DNA from: F22 sp963675625
Lineage (GTDB): Bacteria > Bacteroidota > Bacteroidia > Bacteroidales > Bacteroidaceae
Assembly (NCBI GenBank): GCA_963675625.1
Contig: OY776497.1
Coordinates: forward strand, 248,001-312,000
Length of the DNA: 64,000 nt
Direction: 5' to 3'
The notes below the pieces were generated by a model. That model saw only the letters and a list, made by a program, of their open reading frames with translations, was not told the DNA's origin and searched no databases. A program made the translations under genes and the position numbers. Shown piece after piece: positions 8,135-16,817 of the stretch (the stretch's first letter is position 1; each line of letters begins with the position of its first letter).

Positions 8135-9388
8135 ATGACTAAATTTATCACACAATTTGCGAGTGATTTCATCACCATCATGGCCGAAATGGCCCCATAT
8201 TTATTAATAGGATTCTTCTTCGCAGGCATCCTAAGAGCATTCTTACCACAAAGACATATAAGACGGCTGTTTACAGGGCACCCATTTTTATCCTCCTTGT
8301 ATGCTAGTTTAATAGGCATACCCATGCCTTTATGTTCATGCGGTGTAATTCCAACAGGCACAGCATTGTACAAAAACGGTGCTGATAAAAGCAGCGCTGT
8401 ATCCTTCTTGATTTCTACACCTCAAACAGGAATTGACAGCTTACTGGCGACTTATGCTTTAATGGGATTACCCATGATGATTATTCGCCCCATAACTTCG
8501 TTGATCACTGGAGTATTAGGAGGCACATGGACTGGTTATGCTACTAAGCACGAGTCGAACAAGACAACAGAATGTCCAACTAAACTAGAAGTTTCTCATA
8601 CCCTAAAAGAGAAAATCAAAATAGCACTTCGTTACGGTTTTGTCGATTTTATGCAAGACACTTCAAAATGGCTAGTTGTTGGTTTGGTACTTGCCGCACT
8701 CATCTCAGTGATTATTCCCAATAATTTAATGCATATATTGAATCTACCTCCATTTGTGCAAATGATCATGGTCCTATTCTTATCTATTCCATTTTATATT
8801 TGCGCCACAGGTTCCATACCACTCGCAGCTATGCTTATGCTAAAGGGGTTAAGTCCAGGCGCTGCATTTATTTTACTAATGGCAGGCCCAGCTACTAATG
8901 TAGCCACCATGACTATGATTGGCAAAGTCATGGGACGTAAAACTCTAATTATCTATTTAGCAAGCATTGCCATTGGAGCTGTTGCAACAGGTCTTTTGAT
9001 TGATTATGGATTACCAGCTAACTGGTTTACAGCAACATTAAATACAACAATGGCACATGGACATTCTATACAAGCATTACCATGGTTCAACATTGTATCT
9101 GCAATCATCTTGGCCTTGTTGATTATAAACGGATATATCACTAGTAAAAGAACACATAAAAAAGCACCTATTATGGAAAAATCAGCACAAATTCTCGTTG
9201 TAAAAGTAGAAGGGATGACATGCAATCACTGCAAGAAAAACGTAGAGTCTCATTTAGAAGATCTAGAAAGAGTTCAGTCAGCCAATGTACATTTGGCTAA
9301 TAAAACAGTGACCATACAAGGTCATGATATGGATATAGAAGAGATTCGACAGTGTGTGGAAGAATTGGGTTATTCATTTATCCAATAG
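8135..9388 (+). CDS. SO_0444-family Cu/Zn efflux permease with C-terminal HMA domain
   Basis: 417 residues with about eight to ten membrane segments and the permease (DUF318/ArsP-like) signature PLCSCGVIPTG around residues 69-79, followed by a second conserved half containing ATGSIPLAA and AGPATNVATM. After a linker, residues about 350-417 form an HMA domain with the metal motif GMTCNHCKKNV. The family is proposed to export copper or zinc; the C-terminal HMA domain probably delivers or senses the ion. It follows the HMA-AraC regulator by 85 bases. A weak -7-like box GAACTTTG (8105-8112) lies in that gap, so it may have its own promoter. Substrate assignment is by family only. Confidence 0.88.
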   Translation: MTKFITQFASDFITIMAEMAPYLLIGFFFAGILRAFLPQRHIRRLFTGHPFLSSLYASLIGIPMPLCSCGVIPTGTALYKNGADKSSAVSFLISTPQTGIDSLLATYALMGLPMMIIRPITSLITGVLGGTWTGYATKHESNKTTECPTKLEVSHTLKEKIKIALRYGFVDFMQDTSKWLVVGLVLAALISVIIPNNLMHILNLPPFVQMIMVLFLSIPFYICATGSIPLAAMLMLKGLSPGAAFILLMAGPATNVATMTMIGKVMGRKTLIIYLASIAIGAVATGLLIDYGLPANWFTATLNTTMAHGHSIQALPWFNIVSAIILALLIINGYITSKRTHKKAPIMEKSAQILVVKVEGMTCNHCKKNVESHLEDLERVQSANVHLANKTVTIQGHDMDIEEIRQCVEELGYSFIQ

Positions 9389-9457
9389 TCATTTCAAGCA
9401 CAATATTGTTCTCAAATAATTGTATTTGAATCGCACACAGAAAAGACAGCAAAAGAT

Positions 9458-9489
9458 ATTGTTTTTCTCTCTCATTTTGTTTACTTTTG
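9458..9489 (+). promoter_or_regulatory. Promoter of the GH2 gene
   Basis: ATTG (9458-9461), a 20-base spacer, then TACTTTTG (9482-9489) matches the Bacteroidales -33/-7 pattern. The expected start site is near 9495, leaving a leader of roughly 20 bases before the ATG at 9517. Confidence 0.7.
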
Positions 9490-9516
9490 TACAAACATTT
9501 AATCTAGTAAATAAAC

Positions 9517-11343
9517 ATGAGAAACAAAACAATCTGTAAAACAGGTAAATTATGGTTTTTACTCCTTCTATTCTTTATGGGAGGTTTGACAACCACTCAC
9601 GCACAAAGTATTTTACAAAACGTTTATGGGCGTGCACACACATCATTAAACGGCCAATGGCAATCTATTGTTGACCCATTTGATGTGGGATACTACAATT
9701 ATCGACTTAAACCAGATCCAAATGGTTTTTTCAAAAACAGAAAAGCTGAAAACAAAAGTTCCCTTTTGGAATATGATTTTTCAGATATAGAGACTCTACA
9801 AGTTCCGGGTGACTGGAACACACAAGACAGTCGCTTCTTTTTCTACGAAGGTAGCATGTGGTACAAACGCGATTTTAGCTATCACAAAGATGCCCAGAAA
9901 AAATTATATCTATATTTTGGAGCTGCAAATTATATTGCGAACGTATATCTAAATGGCGAATATGTAGGGCGTCACGAAGGCGGATTCACTCCTTTCAATT
10001 TTGACATCACAGACCAAGTCAAAGAAGGCAATAACTTTGTAGTAGTACGTGTCAACAACATCCGTAAGAAGGAATATGTACCAACCACCAATTCAGACTG
10101 GTGGAATTATGGAGGAATCACCAGAGATGTCTTATTGGTAGAAACACCCACAATATCCGTTGATGATTATCTAGTACAGTTATCTAAGGGTTCATATAAA
10201 AGCATAAGTGGGTATATCAAACTCAATCAAGAAAAAGCAGGTATCAAAGTTGACTTAAAGATTCCGGAATTGAAAATCCATCGTGAACTCACTACTGATG
10301 AGTCAGGTATGGCTTCATTTACGTTGAAAGCAAAACCTGAATTATGGTCTCCTGAACATCCTAAATTATACGATGTGTTGATCAGTAACAACCACGAAGT
10401 ATTGAAAGATAAGATTGGATTCCGCCAAATCGAAACAAAAGGACAACAAGTTTTACTGAATGGACAACCCGTTTTCCTAAGAGGTATTTGCATACACGAA
10501 GAAGCTCCCTTTCGTCAAGGACGAGTATCAACAGAAGCAGAATGTCGCACGTTGTTATCTTGGGCCAAAGAGCTTAATTGTAATTTTGTGCGTCTAGCAC
10601 ACTATCCACATAGCGAAGCCATGGTACGTGCCGCCGAAGAGATGGGCCTCATGGTGTGGTCTGAAATTCCAGTGTATTGGACAATAGATTGGGAAAATCC
10701 TATCACATATGCTAATGCCTCGAATCAGCTAAAAGAAAACATGAATAGAGACAAGAACCGCTGCGCAATTGTTGTATGGTCTCTATCCAATGAAACACCT
10801 AAGCTCGAAGCACGTGATAAATTCTTGATCAAACTCGCTAAACAAGCTCGCCAAGATGATGATACTAGATTACTAAGCATGGCTATGCAAATGACCAATG
10901 TAAGTGACCATGAATTAAAATTGGAAGATAACTTAAGTGATTATGTTGACATCTTGAGTTTCAATCATTATTTAGGATGGTATTATGGGCAACCAAAAGA
11001 TTATGATAGACAAATATGGGATCTACCAAAAGATAAGCCATTCTTCGTTAGCGAATTTGGTGGCGGCGCATTGTATGGAAAACATGGAGACAAGCACACT
11101 AGATGGACAGAAGAATTTCAAGCAGATGTATATTCTCAAAATCTTAAGATGTACGACCGTGTACCCGGTTTTGCAGGATGTTCTCCATGGATACTAGTTG
11201 ATTTTCTATCAGCTCGTCGTAGACTACACGGAATCCAAGACTTCTTTAATCGCAAAGGAGTTATATCCTCCGAAGGACAAAAAAAGCAAGCTTTCTACGT
11301 CTTAAAGGATTTTTATACTAGAAAACAAGAAGAACAAAAGTAA
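9517..11343 (+). CDS. Glycoside hydrolase family 2 (beta-glucuronidase/beta-galactosidase type)
   Basis: 608 residues with an N-terminal signal peptide ending near THAQ (about residue 30), so periplasmic or exported. Layout: jelly-roll sugar-binding domain (about 45-215), immunoglobulin-like domain (about 220-310), then the catalytic TIM barrel. The GH2 acid/base Glu is in SLSNETPK (about 426) and the nucleophile Glu in FVSEFGGG (about 513); RLAHYPHSE is the conserved barrel motif. The short length without C-terminal domains fits the beta-glucuronidase branch better than large beta-galactosidases, but substrate cannot be fixed from sequence. It stands alone between a good promoter and a strong terminator, without susC/susD genes nearby. 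Confidence 0.93.
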   Translation: MRNKTICKTGKLWFLLLLFFMGGLTTTHAQSILQNVYGRAHTSLNGQWQSIVDPFDVGYYNYRLKPDPNGFFKNRKAENKSSLLEYDFSDIETLQVPGDWNTQDSRFFFYEGSMWYKRDFSYHKDAQKKLYLYFGAANYIANVYLNGEYVGRHEGGFTPFNFDITDQVKEGNNFVVVRVNNIRKKEYVPTTNSDWWNYGGITRDVLLVETPTISVDDYLVQLSKGSYKSISGYIKLNQEKAGIKVDLKIPELKIHRELTTDESGMASFTLKAKPELWSPEHPKLYDVLISNNHEVLKDKIGFRQIETKGQQVLLNGQPVFLRGICIHEEAPFRQGRVSTEAECRTLLSWAKELNCNFVRLAHYPHSEAMVRAAEEMGLMVWSEIPVYWTIDWENPITYANASNQLKENMNRDKNRCAIVVWSLSNETPKLEARDKFLIKLAKQARQDDDTRLLSMAMQMTNVSDHELKLEDNLSDYVDILSFNHYLGWYYGQPKDYDRQIWDLPKDKPFFVSEFGGGALYGKHGDKHTRWTEEFQADVYSQNLKMYDRVPGFAGCSPWILVDFLSARRRLHGIQDFFNRKGVISSEGQKKQAFYVLKDFYTRKQEEQK

Positions 11344-11361
11344 TCATTCAAAAAAACAAAA

Positions 11362-11395
11362 GCCTCCGTTTTTTATTCACATAAAAAACGGAGGC
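11362..11395 (+). terminator. Intrinsic terminator after the GH2 gene
   Basis: A perfect 15-bp stem (11362-11376 with 11381-11395) with loop TCAC, followed by AGTACTTTTTG. The A-rich left flank means it may also work on the minus strand. Confidence 0.85.
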
Positions 11396-11660
11396 AGTAC
11401 TTTTTGAAATCAATTTTACCGACATTTCTAATGATCACCTCTCGGTTATTCTACCCAGTATGATAATGCACTACATCTTCCGAGAGCATTACAAATATAA
11501 TAATCATTAAATGAACGATCAGTATCTTTTTAATTTTTCTTCCTCAAAAACACCCCACAGACGCAAATTTAATATTTTTGCCATCAATGCGAAATCTTTT
11601 TGTAACAATGGAATATCAAATGTGACAAAACTCACACCACCTGAATCAATATTGAAGCAA
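11396..11660. other. Intergenic region between convergent genes, no gene seen
   Basis: About 265 AT-rich bases between the GH2 terminator and the nitroreductase stop. I see a distant 7-bp inverted repeat (CTCTCGG and CCGAGAG) and a TATTTTTG box near 11570, but no open frame worth calling. Confidence 0.5.
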
Positions 11661-12494
11661 CTATAAGCTAATAGTATTCAAGTTTAAGCCCTCACTTTGG
11701 ATACCACGTGCATAATGAATAGCTGGTCTACCAAAGATTAACACTTCACCCAAGACATGGTCAGCAGGGACACCTAATTGCTCTTGAATAGCAGGAGACA
11801 CCACACTGATTGCAGCCCTAGCAAAACCATCCCAGAGTGTACCTACCCCGTTACTATTGGCATAAATTTCGAAGTAGCTCAATGCAATACAAGCATCTGC
11901 CACTGGATTGGTTGCATCTTTAGGAGTTGACGAAATCAACAAGTGTGGAGCACCACGGAATAGCACATCTATCCCCTTACTCTCCCACACAGCTTGGAAG
12001 TTTTTCAGATAAGACAACTTCTCAGGGATACGACCTTCGGCAGCCGCTTCCTTGATACCATCATAGATCAAAGTACGTACCTTATCGAAAGTCTCTGGAG
12101 AGTCTACCAATGAAAAGTGTACACTATTTTCATTCTTAGAAGTCGGCGCATAGGCTGCTGTCTCTAACAAATCTTGAAGAAGAGCTGCATCAAGTGCTTC
12201 CTTCTTGAACGTACGAATAGAACGACGAGTTTTGTACAATAAAGCCAATTTCTCAGGCGATACAGTTTCCTTGCTTACCACTACACTATCCTCTGGATTC
12301 TTACCCCAAATAGACAATGCCCCAGTAGGACACACCGCCAAACAGTGTTGGCACGCCAAACACATCGCTTCTTTCCCTGCTTTAATTTCAGGATACTCAG
12401 TCTTGCCATCAATAATCAATACTGGACAATCCTTCACACACTTCTTACATTGAATACACTTTTCTTTATCAATGATAAAATTAATTGCTGTCAT
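11661..12494 (-). CDS. Nitroreductase-family protein with N-terminal 2x[4Fe-4S] ferredoxin domain
   Basis: 277 residues, cytoplasmic. Residues 1-65 form a bacterial ferredoxin domain with two Cys clusters, CIQCKKCVKDCP and CLACQHCLAVCP, each able to hold a [4Fe-4S] centre. From about residue 88 a nitroreductase (FMN) domain begins with the typical RRSIRTFK motif and continues through APTSKNENSVHF and a C-terminal GRP motif. Such fusions pass electrons from ferredoxin-like clusters to FMN and reduce unknown substrates. The upstream gene, nine bases away, encodes a small Cys-rich protein, so the two are likely co-transcribed from the promoter near 12804. Confidence 0.93.
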   Translation of the reverse strand: MTAINFIIDKEKCIQCKKCVKDCPVLIIDGKTEYPEIKAGKEAMCLACQHCLAVCPTGALSIWGKNPEDSVVVSKETVSPEKLALLYKTRRSIRTFKKEALDAALLQDLLETAAYAPTSKNENSVHFSLVDSPETFDKVRTLIYDGIKEAAAEGRIPEKLSYLKNFQAVWESKGIDVLFRGAPHLLISSTPKDATNPVADACIALSYFEIYANSNGVGTLWDGFARAAISVVSPAIQEQLGVPADHVLGEVLIFGRPAIHYARGIQSEGLNLNTISL

Positions 12495-12503
12495 AGTTCC
12501 TTT

Positions 12504-12779
12504 TTACTCTCGTTTACTACCTATTTTCATAACCAAATCCATCTTACTCATCACATGCTCATAAGCCTTTTTTGTATGAGGTAACAAGCAGTCACTACAA
12601 TCTTTAAATCCATTTGTGTACTTAAAGTTGCCGCCACACTGATCTCCCAACATATATAGCGGACAGAAACAAAAAAGGCAGTTAAAATCCTCTTTGTTCT
12701 TTACTTTATGACATGGGAAATACTCACATTGACTATTTTGAACAAACTTGTAATGTGTTGTTTGGGGCTTAGACTTCAT
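12504..12779 (-). CDS. Cysteine-rich small domain protein
   Basis: About 91 residues from the ATG at 12779 (Met-Lys-Ser-Lys); an earlier in-frame ATG at 12806 overlaps the promoter box and is unlikely. Conserved Cys/His motifs include CEYFPCH, FNCLFCFCPLY, CGGNF and KDCSDCLLPH, matching the Cys-rich small domain family (PF04071-like), which probably binds metal. The molecular role of the family is not established. It is the first gene of a likely two-gene operon with the ferredoxin-nitroreductase. Confidence 0.85.
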   Translation of the reverse strand: MKSKPQTTHYKFVQNSQCEYFPCHKVKNKEDFNCLFCFCPLYMLGDQCGGNFKYTNGFKDCSDCLLPHTKKAYEHVMSKMDLVMKIGSKRE

Positions 12780-12803
12780 AAGATAGATATTTAAATTTCG
12801 TGA

Positions 12804-12811
12804 CAAAGGTA
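12804..12811 (-). promoter_or_regulatory. -7 box of the Cys-rich/nitroreductase operon
   Basis: TACCTTTG on the minus strand matches TAnnTTTG; start expected near 12797, with a leader of about 20 bases. A TTTG at the -33 spacing is not evident. It lies about ten bases from the -33 box of the divergent promoter 12821-12851, so the two probably affect each other. Confidence 0.6.
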
Positions 12812-12820
12812 CACATTTAA

Positions 12821-12851
12821 TTTGTTATTTACCTTTAATACCGTATATTTG
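12821..12851 (+). promoter_or_regulatory. Promoter of the GYF_2/CD225 gene
   Basis: TTTG (12821-12824), exactly 19 bases, TATATTTG (12844-12851): a textbook Bacteroidales promoter. Start expected near 12858, 36 bases before the ATG. Confidence 0.85.
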
Positions 12852-12893
12852 TCAAACCGTAATTAAAGTAGAAGATTCTCAACATAAAAAAAC

Positions 12894-13382
12894 ATGGAAC
12901 AATATTATTTTATCAATAGTAAGGGAGAGCAACAGGGTCCAGTATCAATCGATGAACTTGCTAGTCATAACATTCAGCCTCACACTCCGATTTGGAAAAA
13001 AGGGATGAGTGACTGGACAAAAGCACAATATATTGACGACGTATGTCAAAAATTATGGCCCAATATGCACTCAGATTCAACGCCTCCGAATCCAGAAAAC
13101 AGAAACTACCCTCCTAGAGTTTGTCCCAAAACATATCTACTAGAATCAATCTTAGCTACTATATTTTGCTGCCTTCCACTTGGTGTCGTTGGCATCGTCT
13201 ATGCCGCCGCCGTAGAAACGGCCTTCAACAGAGGCGATTATAGTATAGCTGAAGAGAACTCACGAAAAGCAAAGCGTTTCTTCTATATTAGCTTATGGCT
13301 AGGGATAGCAGCTATCGTGCTATATCTTTTATTTATGCTTGGTGTCTTTGCCTTCTCTCTTGCAGAATCCACTTGTGGATAA
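12894..13382 (+). CDS. GYF_2-domain protein with CD225/dispanin membrane domain
   Basis: 162 residues. The N-terminal 50 residues are a GYF_2 (DUF4339) domain, with YYFINSKGEQQGPVS and PIWKKGMSDWTKA. After a short Pro-rich linker, residues about 77-155 form two membrane segments with the CD225/dispanin pattern (LATIFCCLPLGVVGIVYAA, then an amphipathic loop NRGDYSIAEENSRKAK). The combination is common in Bacteroidota and in genes beside DUF2752 proteins, as here. A role in membrane remodelling or signalling is possible but unproven. Confidence 0.9.
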   Translation: MEQYYFINSKGEQQGPVSIDELASHNIQPHTPIWKKGMSDWTKAQYIDDVCQKLWPNMHSDSTPPNPENRNYPPRVCPKTYLLESILATIFCCLPLGVVGIVYAAAVETAFNRGDYSIAEENSRKAKRFFYISLWLGIAAIVLYLLFMLGVFAFSLAESTCG

Positions 13383-13387
13383 TATCC

Positions 13388-13774
13388 GTGGCAAACTGGT
13401 TTAAAAATAAAATAACACGTACTAGCGCAATAATTCTTGGAGTTATTGCGCTTGCGTACATATATAGCCATTTCAACCCTAGTAAGTATTTCTTTCCTCG
13501 TTGCCCTTTCTTGATGATTACTGGGTATAAGTGTCCTGGCTGTGGATCACAACGGGCCATTTATGCGCTATTTCACATGGATATCACAACAGCTTTCTCG
13601 TTGAATGCGATGCTAGTAACCCTGATTCCTGTGGTGATTGTATATGCCTTAGTGGAGGCATTACGAAAGAAGTATCCTGAGGTGTATACCAAGATGCATC
13701 ATCCAGTGATTATCTGGTTCTTGTTTGGGATGATTGTTGGTTGGGGGGTATTGAGGAATATATGGGGAATATAA
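13388..13774 (+). CDS. DUF2752 membrane protein
   Basis: About 128 residues if translation starts at the GTG at 13388, six bases after the previous stop. A longer in-frame start at 13295 would lie inside the upstream gene and adds no conserved sequence, so I reject it. The family signature CPFLMITGYKCPGCGSQRA is present, between a first membrane segment and two more (around MLVTLIPVVIVYALVEA and PVIIWFLFGMIVGWGVL). Function is unknown. Genes of this family are regularly linked to CD225/GYF_2 genes, and the short spacing here implies one operon. Confidence 0.85.
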   Translation: MANWFKNKITRTSAIILGVIALAYIYSHFNPSKYFFPRCPFLMITGYKCPGCGSQRAIYALFHMDITTAFSLNAMLVTLIPVVIVYALVEALRKKYPEVYTKMHHPVIIWFLFGMIVGWGVLRNIWGI

Positions 13775-13778
13775 AGCA

Positions 13779-13811
13779 CCCCCAAAAAGTTAACATTCAA
13801 CTTTTTGAGGG
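13779..13811. terminator. Bidirectional terminator between convergent genes
   Basis: A 13-bp stem (13779-13791 with 13799-13811, one C/A mismatch) rich in A/T next to the loop, placed between the DUF2752 stop and the stop of the minus-strand outer-membrane barrel. Confidence 0.6.
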
Positions 13812-13849
13812 CACACTTCAGAGAGTTAAGAAAGATATTGAATCATCAA

Positions 13850-16303
13850 CTAGAAACGTCTTTCCACATCCCTAGTCCCCCTACGGTTTCGACTGCTATG
13901 ATCTTTCACCTTAGAGAAGTTATATCTTACAGAAAAATACAGCGTAGGATAGTCATACTTGTTATTGAATTTCATGCGATACGTATCACGTATAGTCTCC
14001 CCTTTGTAACGACTAGCAAAAAGATTCGTCCCGTATAAATCGAGATTCAAACGTCTATTCATCATACTATAACTCAAGCCAGTCATCATACTATATTGAG
14101 GATCAATCGTTGCCAAAGATGTCTTCTTACGGCCAATATAGGATCCACTAAGATGTCCTCTAAATGTACGTTTTTTGTTGAAGAAAAACGTCATACTTCC
14201 ACGTGCACTCCACTCGCTAGCATCCCTTTTATCAGCCAAACTCTTATCAATAGACGAATAGTGTCTGCGACCATACGTACCTCTCAAGGACGCAGTCATA
14301 AACTTCAACTTATTATAGTAGTAGCTACCCTTCGCACCGATAAAGAAGCTATTTTCTGCATTCTTAGTCTGCATATAAATCATATCATCTTCTATAGTTG
14401 TCACCGACGAGATGCTATTACGCTCCTGCTCAGCAGTCGTAGAGAACGACAAGACACCTTTGTACGTATACCCCAAATCATAGATATACGTCGTCGACGG
14501 AATCAGCATAGGATTACCACGATACACTTGGTGCTGATTGACACGCCACTCAAACGGATTCAACTCCCCATATGTAGGCTGTGTGGCATACGAATTGAGC
14601 GAAAAAGCCCACTGATGGTTCTCACTTGGCATATACTTCGCATGCACATTCGGTAGAAACACCGTCTTATCTCTCGAGTCCGACTCCCCCGTATCTTTTT
14701 GCGTCAATTTAGACGAAGTCGTCGACACACGCAAGCCAGTACGCAGCCACCATTTCGGAGAGAAACGGAACGTAGCACTCGCATATGGCGTAAACCACCA
14801 CTCCTCAAACTTAATCTTATTGCGTTGGTCAAACGTCTCCGCCGCATTGTCCTTCTGCCACTGATCATGTCTTTTATCATGATTCGTAACCGTGCGCATC
14901 CCTTTGATACCAAGATCGAGCACATACGACTTCGCATCGTTTAAAAAGATCGAATAATCATTGGTAAAACCAAGACCGTAGACCCTCAGGTTGCTGGTAT
15001 CAGCATACTTAAAAAACTCCGTATTGTCCGACATATACATCCCCGAATAGTTTGTGTCTTCATCACGTAAGTAATTATAATAAGACATCTCCGCCCAGAT
15101 CTTATTACCACGTTTGCCATACGTATTCTGCCAATACGCCGTTGTACTTATTTTCGGCACATCCGATTCTAAATGATTGTCATTGACCGCATCAGGCGAA
15201 GACGTCGATACAGGCACCGTCGTCTCATAACTAGTAAAATCATAATCCTCACACTTATTATTCACATTCATATAGACACCCACATGACTATCTTTTTTAT
15301 ATGCATACTGCATCGTAAATCGAGCCCCAGCATACTTAGAATCCGCTTCTGAAGGCTCCTCCACACGATACGTGCTATTATTACTAAAGGTATACGACGC
15401 ATCCTCCACACGGTTAAGCTGATGAGAAGTGACAGCAGGAGACACTGACCAGAAGAGTTTCTTTTTGTTGTACCTCAAGGTTCCATAACCACCATAGTGC
15501 GCGTTGTGCCCCTCGGCATCCATCAGGTCCATGCCAACCATTCCGCCCATATATTCTTCAAAGACCGACGACATATGTAGAATAATCATAGCCGTATTGC
15601 CATCACGGTCATAGCGCAATGCCGGTTGCATCACCACCTCCACAGATTTCACTAGTCCCGCTTCATAGCTTTTCAGCACATTGCTCAACTCACCAGCATC
15701 CATACGTTGGAGCACCTCGCCAATCTGCACTATCACCTTTTCCTTTCCCATAACAGACAGTTTTTCACCCTCCGTATATACTTTAGGAATCATGCGCAAG
15801 ATATCCAGCGCATCATTGCAGCTCTCGCGCAACGTTGTGACATTAACAATAAACCCATCAGGCTTCGTATGCACATGCACCGCACGTCCCTGAATGACCA
15901 CAGTTTGGAGTTCGTTAGTCGATGTTTTCAGCACGATTTTCCCCACATTCTTGTCGGTATAGGCTTTTAAAGATACAGGGATATACTTGGTTTCGAAACC
16001 GATATAGCTCACCCCTAGTTGATAGTCACCTTTGGGATTATCCAATGAAAAGGCACCGTCTAAGTCAGTGACTGTTTGAGCAACAAAGTTTCTGAGTTCT
16101 TTACTTTTGACCACAAAAACGCTAGCGTTCGGAAGCGTCGTGCCATCGGTGGTCACTACGACACCAGTGATATGAGCTACTTCTTTGGGGGCTTGTTGCT
16201 TAGGTGCTTGAGCGAAGGCCTTCGAGGTCATCCCCGATAGGAGGATACCACATAGAAAGCCCGCCAAGCATGCCATACTTTTGTTTCTATAAGAATGATT
16301 CAT
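13850..16303 (-). CDS. Outer-membrane beta-barrel protein with carboxypeptidase-like regulatory domain (TonB-receptor-like)
   Basis: 817 residues. Signal peptide of about 32 residues ending AFAQ, then a CarboxypepD_reg-like domain (about 42-125; THITGVVV-type start, later DLDGAFSLDNPKGDYQLGVS), a plug-like region (about 130-245; DALDILRMIPKVY, GEVLQRMDAGEL) and a beta-barrel to the C-terminal aromatic residue. This is the pattern of the 'outer membrane beta-barrel family protein' group (OMP_b-brl_3) related to TonB-dependent receptors. No clear TonB box is seen and no SusD gene is adjacent, so the transported ligand is unknown. Parts of the gene look richer in GC than its neighbours. A promoter lies at 16466-16498, giving a leader of about 155 bases. 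Confidence 0.9.
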   Translation of the reverse strand: MNHSYRNKSMACLAGFLCGILLSGMTSKAFAQAPKQQAPKEVAHITGVVVTTDGTTLPNASVFVVKSKELRNFVAQTVTDLDGAFSLDNPKGDYQLGVSYIGFETKYIPVSLKAYTDKNVGKIVLKTSTNELQTVVIQGRAVHVHTKPDGFIVNVTTLRESCNDALDILRMIPKVYTEGEKLSVMGKEKVIVQIGEVLQRMDAGELSNVLKSYEAGLVKSVEVVMQPALRYDRDGNTAMIILHMSSVFEEYMGGMVGMDLMDAEGHNAHYGGYGTLRYNKKKLFWSVSPAVTSHQLNRVEDASYTFSNNSTYRVEEPSEADSKYAGARFTMQYAYKKDSHVGVYMNVNNKCEDYDFTSYETTVPVSTSSPDAVNDNHLESDVPKISTTAYWQNTYGKRGNKIWAEMSYYNYLRDEDTNYSGMYMSDNTEFFKYADTSNLRVYGLGFTNDYSIFLNDAKSYVLDLGIKGMRTVTNHDKRHDQWQKDNAAETFDQRNKIKFEEWWFTPYASATFRFSPKWWLRTGLRVSTTSSKLTQKDTGESDSRDKTVFLPNVHAKYMPSENHQWAFSLNSYATQPTYGELNPFEWRVNQHQVYRGNPMLIPSTTYIYDLGYTYKGVLSFSTTAEQERNSISSVTTIEDDMIYMQTKNAENSFFIGAKGSYYYNKLKFMTASLRGTYGRRHYSSIDKSLADKRDASEWSARGSMTFFFNKKRTFRGHLSGSYIGRKKTSLATIDPQYSMMTGLSYSMMNRRLNLDLYGTNLFASRYKGETIRDTYRMKFNNKYDYPTLYFSVRYNFSKVKDHSSRNRRGTRDVERRF

Positions 16304-16386
16304 GAAAAGTGGTTTATGCCTTTCGACGTTTATATTGTTTGATGTACTAAATATAACTATTATATCGAAAGAACATCAAGTTTTTA

Positions 16387-16407
16387 TTGACAAAAAGTAC
16401 GCATTTT
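16387..16407 (-). repeat. 21-base sequence repeated at 3269-3289 (copy 2)
   Basis: Identical to copy 1 over 21 bases and in the same orientation. It lies between the predicted transcription start (about 16459) and the ATG (16303) of the barrel gene, so it would be part of the 5' leader RNA. Confidence 0.6.
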
Positions 16408-16465
16408 GCTTTAAAGGGGGTGGTAGATAGGTCATTTTGCCTATTATTACTTGACAAAAACTTGA

Positions 16466-16498
16466 CAAAGGTAAGAAGAGAGATGGATGTGCTCCAAA
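16466..16498 (-). promoter_or_regulatory. Promoter of the outer-membrane barrel gene
   Basis: On the minus strand TTTG (16495-16498), 21 bases, TACCTTTG (16466-16473). Just downstream the sequence TTGTCAAG occurs twice in close succession. Confidence 0.7.
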
Positions 16499-16771
16499 TT
16501 GTTATTTTGTTTCAGGATACGAATTAGCCCCGATAATAGTCAACTCTATAATTAAAGATTTCATCACCACTTATCATTTACAACAAGGTTTCAGTATAAT
16601 GCAGCCAAGAATGTATTTTGTAGTAAATTTTGCGTCTATCATTTTGGGGCATTTTAACAACTAGAGTAAAAATGAGTATATTATCGCTTGTCATTTACTA
16701 TCTAAAACCACATTAATTTTTCGTTAAAACTTTTTTTAATCAAGTACAGCAACAACCTCATATAAAATCAC

Positions 16772-16779
16772 TACATTTG
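16772..16779 (+). promoter_or_regulatory. -7 box upstream of rdrA
   Basis: TACATTTG matches TAnnTTTG; start expected near 16786, about 28 bases before the rdrA ATG. No TTTG is found at the -33 spacing, so the promoter may be weak or need an activator. Confidence 0.5.
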
Positions 16780-16784
16780 CATTT

Positions 16785-16817
16785 ATGTCTAAAAAATTAA
16801 ACAAATTCGTACTATGA
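16785..16817 (+). other. Possible 10-codon leader frame overlapping the rdrA start
   Basis: ATG at 16785 opens a frame MSKKLNKFVL whose TGA (16815-16817) overlaps the rdrA ATG (16814) in an ATGA arrangement, which would couple translation. The predicted transcription start is almost at this ATG, so it would be leaderless or not included in the mRNA. Weakly supported. Confidence 0.25.

Larger units (their letters stand above)
16304..16813. other. Intergenic region between the divergent barrel and RADAR genes
   Basis: 510 AT-rich bases. On the minus strand it holds the barrel promoter and the repeated 21-mer. On the plus strand it holds a -7 box and a 10-codon frame just before rdrA. About 16500-16770 shows no gene or strong structure. 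Confidence 0.6.

Noticed and set aside
13295..13387. Longer N-terminus for the DUF2752 protein
   Set aside because: It lies inside the upstream gene in another frame and adds no conserved sequence; GTG at 13388 fits better.
14096..14656. Plus-strand frame of 186 codons inside the barrel gene
   Set aside because: It is antisense to a well supported gene and has no recognisable domain.
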